DNA of 12,724 nucleotides from Gordonibacter sp036659115 (lineage in GTDB: Bacteria > Actinomycetota > Coriobacteriia > Coriobacteriales > Eggerthellaceae). The stretch lies in NCBI RefSeq assembly GCF_036659115.1, contig NZ_JAVXDF010000071.1. The stretch is one strand, 5' to 3'. The notes beneath the pieces were generated by a model, which worked only from the letters and a program-made list of their open reading frames with translations, did not search any database and was not told where the DNA came from. Below are positions 1 through 5,904 of this stretch, one piece after another (the first letter of the stretch is position 1; every line of letters starts with the position of its first letter). A program made the translations under genes and the position numbers.

Positions 1-227
1 TGGCCGCCGTGGCGCTGCGCGTAGTCATGTGGCTCATCGGCACCCCCTTCATGGTTTTCTTCCTTTTGGCACACGCCAAAGCAGACTCCGGGCTGCGGTC
101 GCCCCCCCAGCCCGCCCCCCCCCTCGCATCGGAGGCTGCATTCCGATGCGAGGGGGGGGGCGGAAACGAAACAAGGCGTTCGCGCTCTGCGCCGAACGCG
201 AACAACGAAAGGGGACCAGCACCATGA
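1..227 (+). CDS. C-terminal end of a membrane protein, possibly a NrfD/DmsC-type anchor (5' end outside window)
   Basis: The reading frame is open from position 3 at the window edge and stops with TGA at 225-227. Its first 25-30 residues form a clear hydrophobic helix (it includes VVMWLIGTPFMVFFLLAHAK), the kind of last transmembrane segment found in quinol-oxidising anchors of molybdoenzyme complexes. That identity is inferred from the downstream torD-napG-napH genes; too little protein is visible to prove it. The remaining roughly 45 residues are a Pro/Gly/Arg-rich tail unlike a normal domain, encoded across the hairpin at 112-163 with its 9-C and 9-G runs. A sequencing error in either run, or a real frameshift, could give a different C-terminus. 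The stop overlaps the ATG of the next gene (ATGA at 224-227), which suggests translational coupling. The other two frames do not encode a comparable membrane helix. Confidence 0.55.
   Translation, partial: AAVALRVVMWLIGTPFMVFFLLAHAKADSGLRSPPQPAPPLASEAAFRCEGGGGNETRRSRSAPNANNERGPAP
112..163. repeat. Perfect 21-bp inverted repeat (hairpin) with 9-C and 9-G arms
   Basis: Positions 112-132 pair perfectly with 143-163 around a 10-base loop (133-142). Each arm holds a run of nine C or nine G next to the sequence TCGCATCGG or its complement. No T-tract follows on either strand, so it is not a standard intrinsic terminator. It lies inside the 3' end of the upstream reading frame, about 60 bases before torD. 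It could stall ribosomes or polymerase, protect the 3' end of an upstream mRNA, or be a dispersed palindromic repeat. The structure is read directly from the sequence; the function is inferred. Confidence 0.85.
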
Positions 228-919
228 TGACCCATCAGGAACTTTTGGAGTTCTTCAGCGAAAGCGCCGACACCTACCGGTTTTTGTCGCAGGTATTCTT
301 CAAGGAGTTGAATGCCGAGGCCATCGACGAGCTCTTTGCCGCCGACTACCCCGACGACACCGGCAATGCCCACCTGGACGAGGGCTACCGCCTGGTACGC
401 CGCTACTTCGCATTCTCCACAACCGACCGGCGTACACAGCTGGCCTGCGAATACGCCCGCATTTTTCTGGCAGCGGGCGTGTTCACCAAAGAGAGCCAGA
501 CGGCCGTTCCCTACGAATCGGTGTTCGCCGGCGAGGAGCACCTCATGATGGGCGATGCCCGCGACGACGTGGTGGCCCGTTTCCTTGAAAACGGATTCCA
601 GGTGAATCCCGACCTGCACGAGCCGGAAGACCACCTGGCCTTCGAGCTGGAATACCTCGTGAACCTCAACGAGCGCGCAAGTACGTGTGCGCAAGCCAAG
701 GACAAAACAGAGCTTCGCCGCAACGCTGTGCGCCAGCTGGAATTCATCGAGCAGCATCTGCTGAACTGGATCCCCGCCCTGCACGACGCGGCGCAGGACT
801 ACGCGAAGCTCGCGTTCTATCCGGGCATGCTGTTGGTGGCCCAAGGCGCGCTCGAACAGGGGCGCGACCTGCTTCGCGCCGTCGTGGCCCAGCTCGACGA
901 CACCAGCGCCGCAGCGTAG
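224..919 (+). CDS. TorD/DmsD-family molybdoenzyme maturation chaperone
   Basis: This is a cytoplasmic chaperone of 231 residues. The family binds the signal peptide and apo-form of a DMSO-reductase-type enzyme until the molybdenum cofactor is inserted. The family signature E-P-x-D-H followed by a helix with conserved Leu/Glu is present at residues 133-145 (EPEDHLAFELEYL), and length and all-helical character fit the family. The ATG at 224 overlaps the upstream stop; a second ATG follows directly at 227. An AAAGGGGA ribosome site at 208-215 is spaced 8 bases from the first ATG. The frame is open back to position 2, but the upstream part is low-complexity and overlaps another gene, so the longer start is rejected. 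The napG-like gene follows after 14 bases. The client enzyme is not in the window on this side and presumably lies to the left. Confidence 0.88.
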   Translation: MMTHQELLEFFSESADTYRFLSQVFFKELNAEAIDELFAADYPDDTGNAHLDEGYRLVRRYFAFSTTDRRTQLACEYARIFLAAGVFTKESQTAVPYESVFAGEEHLMMGDARDDVVARFLENGFQVNPDLHEPEDHLAFELEYLVNLNERASTCAQAKDKTELRRNAVRQLEFIEQHLLNWIPALHDAAQDYAKLAFYPGMLLVAQGALEQGRDLLRAVVAQLDDTSAAA

Positions 920-933
920 ACGGAGGCTTTGCC

Positions 934-1560
934 GTGCCAGCGAACAACCCGACGCGCCGAACATTCGTCATCGGAGGAGCGGCGCTCCTTGCAAGCATTG
1001 CCGTCGGCGCGGACATACGCCCTCTCGTAACCGAAGCCGACATGCTGCGCCCGCCCGGATCGCTCCCCGAAGATGCGTTCATGGCCCGTTGCATCAAGTG
1101 CGAGCGGTGCATCAGCGTATGCCCCACCGATGTGCTGGAGCCAGTGGGTATCGAGGGGGGTCTGCTGCAAGCCCGCACGCCGCGGCTCACCTTCGCCAAC
1201 GACAGCTGCACGTTCTGCGACCTGTGTCGACAGGTGTGCCCCACCGCCGCCATCGGCTTGGTTGATGACCCCTGGGCACCCGACCAGGGGCGCATCGGTG
1301 CGGCCATCCTGCACGAAGACCGCTGCCTGGCGTTTCTGGAAACCGACAGCTGCGGCATCTGCGTGGATGCCTGTCCCTACGAGGCGCTCTCCTTCGACGC
1401 GGGGAGGCGCCCGGTGGTAGACGAGGCAAAGTGCAACGGCTGCGGCGAATGCGTGAAGATATGCCCCGCCAACGTGTTCACTTCGTTCAGCGGAGGCAAA
1501 GCGCGCGGCATCGAAGTGGTAACCGAGAAAACGCTGCAAAAGGAAAAGGACGCACGATGA
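934..1560 (+). CDS. napG: NapG-like Tat-exported ferredoxin with four 4Fe-4S clusters
   Basis: The product is a 208-residue electron-transfer protein. The N-terminus carries a twin-arginine-like signal (PTRRTFVIGG at residues 6-15, then a hydrophobic stretch to about 25), so export across the membrane is likely, as in NapG. Four cluster motifs are visible: C53/56/59/63, C92/95/98/102, C131/140/143/147 (wide first gap) and C167/170/173/177, which matches the NapG/MauM pattern. The start is GTG at 934, chosen because GGAGG (922-926) lies 7 bases upstream and the Tat signal follows at once; an ATG at 685 in the same frame would run through torD. The stop overlaps the next ATG (ATGA at 1557-1560), so it is coupled to the NapH-like gene. 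Known NapGH pairs pass electrons from menaquinol to a periplasmic reductase; the partner here may not be nitrate reductase, so the symbol means family only. Confidence 0.88.
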   Translation: MPANNPTRRTFVIGGAALLASIAVGADIRPLVTEADMLRPPGSLPEDAFMARCIKCERCISVCPTDVLEPVGIEGGLLQARTPRLTFANDSCTFCDLCRQVCPTAAIGLVDDPWAPDQGRIGAAILHEDRCLAFLETDSCGICVDACPYEALSFDAGRRPVVDEAKCNGCGECVKICPANVFTSFSGGKARGIEVVTEKTLQKEKDAR

Positions 1561-2669
1561 AGCAGGGCGATCGCATAACGAAAGCACGCGTCGTAACGCT
1601 GGCCTTGGTGTTCGCCGCCGTCATCGCGTCGCTGGCCTTCGACACCGGGATCGGCACTCCCTCGGCGTTCGGCATCGGGCAGTTCTTCCTGCTGTGCCCG
1701 CTTGGCGGCATCGAGGCGCTGCTGGCGAGCAAGGCCTTCGTACCGGTTACGTTGATCTCGCTTGCTGTCGTGACGGGTTTCGCGCTGCTGTTCGGACGCG
1801 CCTGGTGCGCGTGGGGTTGCCCGGCCCCCCGAATCCGCGGGTTCTTCCGGCGCAACCCGAAGGTCAAGGTCGAGAACAACTGCGGCGAAGGCGCGGGCGG
1901 CGGCGAAGAAATGCACAGCGGAAACAAAGCTTATCCGCCGATCGATCTTGAGAATGCTCACCAAGCTGCACCGGGGGCGAGCAAAGGCTTCGCAGACCAT
2001 AGCGGGCAATCTTCCAGCACGTGCGCGCACACCAAAGCCGCCGCTGCGAAAGATCTGGCAAACAAGGCCTGCAAAACCTGCACGGCTTCCAGCACGCACC
2101 AAACCTGCTCGGGCACGCGCAAGGCGAAGGGGCTTGCCGCAAGCCTGCGCTACCTGGGGCGCGACAAGCGCACCTGGGCGCTCAGCGCCGTTTTGCTGGC
2201 AACGCTCGTCGCGGGAATTCCGCTGTTCTGTCTCGTGTGCCCCATCGGGCTCACTTTCGGCACCGTGGGGTCGCTGTGGCACCTCATCGTGGACAAGCAG
2301 ATGACGCTCTCGGCCATCGTGTTCCCTGCCGCGCTTGCCATCGAGCTGGTGCTGTACCGCAAGTGGTGTTTGAACCTGTGCCCCGTAGCCGGACTGCTCA
2401 ACGTGTTCGGCCAGTTCGCTCGCACGTTCCGGCCGCGCATCGACGCCTCCACCTGCCTGCGCACAAGCGAAGGCGCACCCTGCACTGCATGCGCGTCCGC
2501 CTGCGCCGAGCGTATCGACCTGCATGCCGCAGACGCGACCCTGCAACTGGGCGAGTGCACCCGCTGCGGCGAATGCGTCAAGCACTGCCCCACCGCCTCC
2601 ATCCACATCGAGGTCAAGCCAAGTGCACCGGTGGAAAAAAATCAGCAGAGAACCGTCACTTTCAAGTGA
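1557..2669 (+). CDS. napH: NapH-like membrane quinol oxidase/ferredoxin with a long Cys-containing insert
   Basis: The protein has 370 residues, clearly longer than the usual NapH (about 280). It has four likely membrane helices (about 10-30, 58-80, 208-230, 250-268), the NapH/NosR-type Cys motifs CAWGCP (C84, C88), CLVCP (C225, C228) and CLNLCP (C271, C275), and a C-terminal ferredoxin region with C300/309/312/316 and C334/337/340/344. Family members oxidise menaquinol and hand electrons to NapG. The extra length is one hydrophilic block at about residues 96-195 with Cys at 109, 156, 172, 175 and 184 and several His; I recognise no domain in it. Start ATG 1557 overlaps the napG stop and follows a purine-rich AAAGGAAAAGGA site. 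It is the last gene of the operon; no clear terminator hairpin with a T-run follows before the convergent gene at 2814. Confidence 0.87.
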   Translation: MKQGDRITKARVVTLALVFAAVIASLAFDTGIGTPSAFGIGQFFLLCPLGGIEALLASKAFVPVTLISLAVVTGFALLFGRAWCAWGCPAPRIRGFFRRNPKVKVENNCGEGAGGGEEMHSGNKAYPPIDLENAHQAAPGASKGFADHSGQSSSTCAHTKAAAAKDLANKACKTCTASSTHQTCSGTRKAKGLAASLRYLGRDKRTWALSAVLLATLVAGIPLFCLVCPIGLTFGTVGSLWHLIVDKQMTLSAIVFPAALAIELVLYRKWCLNLCPVAGLLNVFGQFARTFRPRIDASTCLRTSEGAPCTACASACAERIDLHAADATLQLGECTRCGECVKHCPTASIHIEVKPSAPVEKNQQRTVTFK

Positions 2670-2813
2670 TGCGCCTAGCGCCAATCTACCCAATCTATAA
2701 CTATCTATAAATATTTCGGTTCGGTAGCAAAGCATCCCCACCTTAAGGCAAGAAGACCAAGCGGCAAGAAAGAGCATCCCAGAAAACAACTCTATCGGAA
2801 AAGCGTCGGGCCT

Positions 2814-4382
2814 CTACCCCGCCAGAAAATCAAGCAGCTCCTGGCGCGTGTGTACGTCGAGCTTCGTGTAGATGGAACGCAGATGCGAGCGCACCGTGTT
2901 CTTGGAGATCACCAGGTTGTCGGCTATCCAGTTGGCGCTGCGGCCCTGGGCGAACAGGTCGAGAATCTCCAGCTCGCGGGATGATAGCCCGAAACGCGCG
3001 TCGGCCGCGCGCGCAAGGCTGTCAGACCAAGACCCGGCTTCGGTATCGCCTGCACCTTCGCCGGTCATAGCCGCCATACCCGAAGAAGCCGCCGCCCGCG
3101 CTCGACTGCCGCGCATGCCGAGACCCGATGCCGCACCGACGCCGTCAGCCGGCGCTGCATCGCACTCCGCATCGGCCGACCAAGTCATGATGCGATTGAG
3201 ATCGGTCTCCGGAAACACGTACACCAGCACTAAAATCACCAGAAACGCCAGCGCAATGCCCACGCCCATGCGCACCATGGCCTCGCCGTAATACGGAGCC
3301 GCTGCCGCGCCCACGGCCCATCCGGCCGTAGAAGCCAAGAAGTACACGCCCTGTCCCACACCGAACACACGCACCGGCGACAGGTCGTAGCGAAACGCCA
3401 GATACGCCATGAAACACGAGAACACCAGCCACAACGCCTCCTTGCCCACGCTCAAATAGGCAATGGGAAACCCGAAGCACGTGGCCAGCATCATGGCTAC
3501 GCCCAGCACCATGAGCGCCGAGTACACCTGCGGCGCCCCGCGCACCGTGTCGCCGCGGTTCACCACGAACGCAATGAACACGGCAATAACGCCGATGCAG
3601 AACACGATAAGAGAGCCTTCGCGCGCGAACACGTCGTTGGCCACCAAGCCGCTCGATATGCCCTTCCCCACACCCGCCGTGAGCGCCACCAGCGCCGATG
3701 CGGCCACGAGTTTGCGGTACATGCGGCGCTCCAACGCCCCACGCCCAACATCTTCGCCCGCACCGGAACGCGCCGACGGAAACGGGTCTCCCGCACCGGC
3801 CACCAGCAGCAGCGCCGACACGATGGGCAGCGCCGCAATGAAGAACAGCCGCCACTCGGGCGGAATACCAATGCCCACAAAGTACAGCAGCCCCGCGAAC
3901 AGTAGCGCTATGGCACCCGCGGTAAGCGAGTCGCCCAAGGACACGCTGCCGTACACACGCCCCACCTTCAAGCACAGAAACGACGTACCTACCCCCGTGA
4001 ACAGCGCCGCCAACACGAAGAACGCCCCTGCGCCCATGACCACGGAAAAGCCCAGCAACACCGTGGCAAGCCCCGCGAACGCGCCGAATCCCAGCACCAC
4101 CGAGGGACGGTCCACCAGCGGCGTGACGTGCTTCCAGCCCAGCGCCGCCGCGAACATGGAAGCCGCAATGCCCAACGTGGAGAACAGATACATTTGCAGC
4201 ACGAGCGACGTCTGCGAAGACGGAGGGAACATGCGCATGATCTCAACGCTGTTATAGCACAACCAAATCCACGCCCACCAGGCACCCAGCCCCAAGAATC
4301 GCAGGTTGGGCCACTGCTCTGCCAGCGGAGACAAGCGCTCCTCGTATTCGGCTTTCCCAGCACTGCCCCTTCGATGCGACAT
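2814..4382 (-). CDS. LuxR-family regulator with 12-helix transporter-like membrane domain
   Basis: This is a one-component, membrane-bound transcription regulator of 522 residues. Residues about 30-390 contain about twelve hydrophobic segments resembling a major-facilitator fold. A polar Ala/Gly/Ser-rich linker (about 400-460) follows. The C-terminus (about 465-520) is a LuxR/GerE helix-turn-helix, with LSSRELEILDLFAQGRS and NTVRSHLRSIYTKL. This architecture is common in Eggerthellaceae, often beside respiratory molybdoenzyme genes, where the membrane half is thought to sense a small molecule. The start ATG at 4382 is chosen because GAGGAGG (4389-4395) lies 6 bases upstream; the ATG at 4388 directly abuts that site and a TTG at 4457 only adds a Gly/Arg-rich tail. 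It lies 77 bases after cyuA on the same strand and converges on the NapGH operon. The target genes and ligand cannot be told from the sequence. Confidence 0.9.
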   Translation of the reverse strand: MSHRRGSAGKAEYEERLSPLAEQWPNLRFLGLGAWWAWIWLCYNSVEIMRMFPPSSQTSLVLQMYLFSTLGIAASMFAAALGWKHVTPLVDRPSVVLGFGAFAGLATVLLGFSVVMGAGAFFVLAALFTGVGTSFLCLKVGRVYGSVSLGDSLTAGAIALLFAGLLYFVGIGIPPEWRLFFIAALPIVSALLLVAGAGDPFPSARSGAGEDVGRGALERRMYRKLVAASALVALTAGVGKGISSGLVANDVFAREGSLIVFCIGVIAVFIAFVVNRGDTVRGAPQVYSALMVLGVAMMLATCFGFPIAYLSVGKEALWLVFSCFMAYLAFRYDLSPVRVFGVGQGVYFLASTAGWAVGAAAAPYYGEAMVRMGVGIALAFLVILVLVYVFPETDLNRIMTWSADAECDAAPADGVGAASGLGMRGSRARAAASSGMAAMTGEGAGDTEAGSWSDSLARAADARFGLSSRELEILDLFAQGRSANWIADNLVISKNTVRSHLRSIYTKLDVHTRQELLDFLAG

Positions 4383-4388
4383 AGCCAT

Positions 4389-4395
4389 CCTCCTC
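4389..4395 (-). promoter_or_regulatory. Ribosome binding site that sets the start of the LuxR regulator
   Basis: GAGGAGG on the minus strand is followed immediately by ATG-GCT-ATG. The first ATG (4388) has no spacer, while the second (4382) has 6 bases, which supports the second as the true start. Confidence 0.7.
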
Positions 4396-4459
4396 TTCAA
4401 CCTACTGCCGCCCCCCTCGCATCCCTTGAAGCAACCACGCCCTTGCCGACTCCCCAACC

Positions 4460-5749
4460 CTAAGCCCCCAGCATGATTCTGATGATCTCGTCGTTGGTGG
4501 CGCGCATGCCATCGCGACCGAGGCGGGCAATGCTATCAATGGTATTCTCGACACCCTTCTTGACGATGCCGTCGCCGCCGTAGAACTGCTGGCCGTCGCG
4601 GTACATAACGTAGCCCAGAATGCCGGCATTCACCGCGACGGATATCTTAGCGGCACAGGAGGGCTTAGCGCCGTCGCATACCATGCCCGCAACGATGGAC
4701 AACGCATTCACTACCGCATGGCAGGCATCTTCATAGCCGCCACCATCCAAGTACGCGATACCAGCACCCGCCGCTGCACCGGCGCAAACAGCGCCGCAAA
4801 AGGCGGAAAGCCGCCCAATACCCGTCTTCTGATGGATGGCGATCAGATTCGACAGCACGAGCGCCCTATACCGCTGCTCGTCACTGCTTCCCAACTCACG
4901 GGCGTACTCGATAACGGGCACCGACACCGTAATCCCCTGGTTGCCGCTGCCGGAGTTGATGACCACGGGCAGCTCGCAGCCGCTCATACGTGCATCGGAT
5001 GCAGCGGCGGCCCGTGCGCAGGCACGCACCTTCACGTCGTCGCCGTATGCGCGCATCATGACGCTACCGATATTGGCACCCCAGTCGCCTGCCAGCCCTT
5101 CGTCGGCCACCGCCGTGTTGCAGGCGATCTGCCGATCGAGCAGCGGGCGCACATCGTCCAGGCGTACGGTTATGGCGAAATCCCAGATACCCGCCATGTC
5201 CAGCACGGTTCTATCGGTCAATCCCTCAGCGGTGCCGACCTCGGAAGCCAAAGGTGCTTCGTGCAGCACGTGGCCATCGCACTCCTCGTACACGATATTC
5301 GTATGATAATCAGCAATGCGCACCAACGCCTCACGTGCACCGGCTCCGGCAACCACCCGCACGATTACCTCAAAATCCACGGCATCGTCGGTGCGTTTCA
5401 CCTCGATAGGCGTACTTTCTAGATAGGCAGAGATGTCACGTACGGCATCGGGACATACATCGGCTATCACTTCGAGCTTGCGATCAGGTCGCCCGGCTAC
5501 AATACCCGCTGCGGCCGCTGCGCCAATACCTTTGAGTCCGCCGGTATGCGGGACGACAACGCTTTTCGCGTTTTTGATAATACTGCCACTGGCTTCCACG
5601 AATACGCACTCGGGTACAACCCCCAGCAACTCGCGGGCGCGCGCAGCAGCCAATGCGATAGCGATAGGCTCCGTGCATCCCATCGCAGCAATAAGTTCCT
5701 CGTTCAAAATGGCAACGTAGGCGCTGTAGCGCTCGTCAGATTCTTCCAC
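4460..5749 (-). CDS. cyuA: L-cysteine desulfidase / UPF0597 (YhaM, CyuA) family protein
   Basis: The 429-residue product belongs to the serine dehydratase alpha-like family that includes the archaeal L-cysteine desulfidase and enterobacterial CyuA/YhaM. These 4Fe-4S enzymes break L-cysteine into pyruvate, ammonia and sulfide in the cytosol. Visible family features are the N-terminal GCTEPIA with C25, SGSGNQGI at about 266-273, and a Cys-rich C-terminal half (C318, C322, C358 in CDGAK, C365). From memory, three conserved Cys including C25 ligate the cluster, and this protein has candidates for all of them. Length is normal. The start is GTG 5749, with a purine-rich GAAGGGAAGG site 6 bases upstream. 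An extended -10 promoter candidate lies 30 bases upstream. The LuxR gene follows 77 bases after the stop and may be co-transcribed. Activity on serine or another amino acid cannot be excluded. Confidence 0.85.
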   Translation of the reverse strand: MEESDERYSAYVAILNEELIAAMGCTEPIAIALAAARARELLGVVPECVFVEASGSIIKNAKSVVVPHTGGLKGIGAAAAAGIVAGRPDRKLEVIADVCPDAVRDISAYLESTPIEVKRTDDAVDFEVIVRVVAGAGAREALVRIADYHTNIVYEECDGHVLHEAPLASEVGTAEGLTDRTVLDMAGIWDFAITVRLDDVRPLLDRQIACNTAVADEGLAGDWGANIGSVMMRAYGDDVKVRACARAAAASDARMSGCELPVVINSGSGNQGITVSVPVIEYARELGSSDEQRYRALVLSNLIAIHQKTGIGRLSAFCGAVCAGAAAGAGIAYLDGGGYEDACHAVVNALSIVAGMVCDGAKPSCAAKISVAVNAGILGYVMYRDGQQFYGGDGIVKKGVENTIDSIARLGRDGMRATNDEIIRIMLGA

Positions 5750-5778
5750 TGCAAACCTTCCCTTCCGCCAATCAGCCC

Positions 5779-5787
5779 ATCATAGCA
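5779..5787 (-). promoter_or_regulatory. Extended -10 promoter element for cyuA
   Basis: On the minus strand the sequence reads TGCTATGAT, a TGn extension directly before TATGAT (one mismatch from TATAAT). It lies 29 bases before the GTG start at 5749. No good -35 box is found 16-18 bases upstream, which is tolerable for an extended -10 promoter. Inferred only. Confidence 0.45.
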
Positions 5788-5847
5788 TGAGGCGGCCCGC
5801 TGCTGCCCAGAAGGAAACTTGTGGGGTCAAGCAGGCTCAATGCAAAC

Positions 5848-5853
5848 TATAAT
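5848..5853 (+). promoter_or_regulatory. TATAAT -10 promoter element for the GGDEF-EAL gene
   Basis: A perfect TATAAT at 5848-5853 is placed 51 bases before the ATG at 5905, giving a leader of about 45 bases. The -35 region is weak (GGTCAA at 5825-5830 with 17-base spacing). A short inverted repeat CTTG-N6-CAAG (5818-5831) overlaps the -35 region and might be an operator; that is speculation. Confidence 0.5.
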
Positions 5854-5904
5854 AGGGGAAACCAACGAGGGGTACGCCAGGCAAAACATCACGGAGGACC
5901 AAGG

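Noticed and set aside
112..163. Hairpin as an intrinsic terminator
   Set aside because: There is no T-run on either side, and it lies between genes that overlap and appear to be one operon.
2671..2681. GCGC-CTA-GCGC hairpin just after napH as a terminator
   Set aside because: The stem is only 4 bp with a 3-base loop and no T-run, too weak to call.
2727..2783. Direct repeat AGCATCCC (near 2730 and 2773) between the convergent genes
   Set aside because: Two 8-base copies 44 bases apart are too short to support a repeat element or operator.
1377..2789. Long minus-strand open frame (470 codons) opposite napG-napH
   Set aside because: It lies antisense to two well-supported genes in GC-rich DNA. 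Its translation is Arg/Ala/Gly-rich without recognisable motifs.
3145..3975. Minus-strand open frame of 276 codons in another frame of the LuxR gene
   Set aside because: It is Gly/Arg/His-rich and lies within the membrane domain of the regulator, so it is a codon-bias shadow.
5821..5904. Longer GTG start for the GGDEF-EAL gene at 5821
   Set aside because: It would place the start upstream of the TATAAT box. The ATG at 5905 has an ideal GGAGG site and begins directly with the PAS-like sequence.
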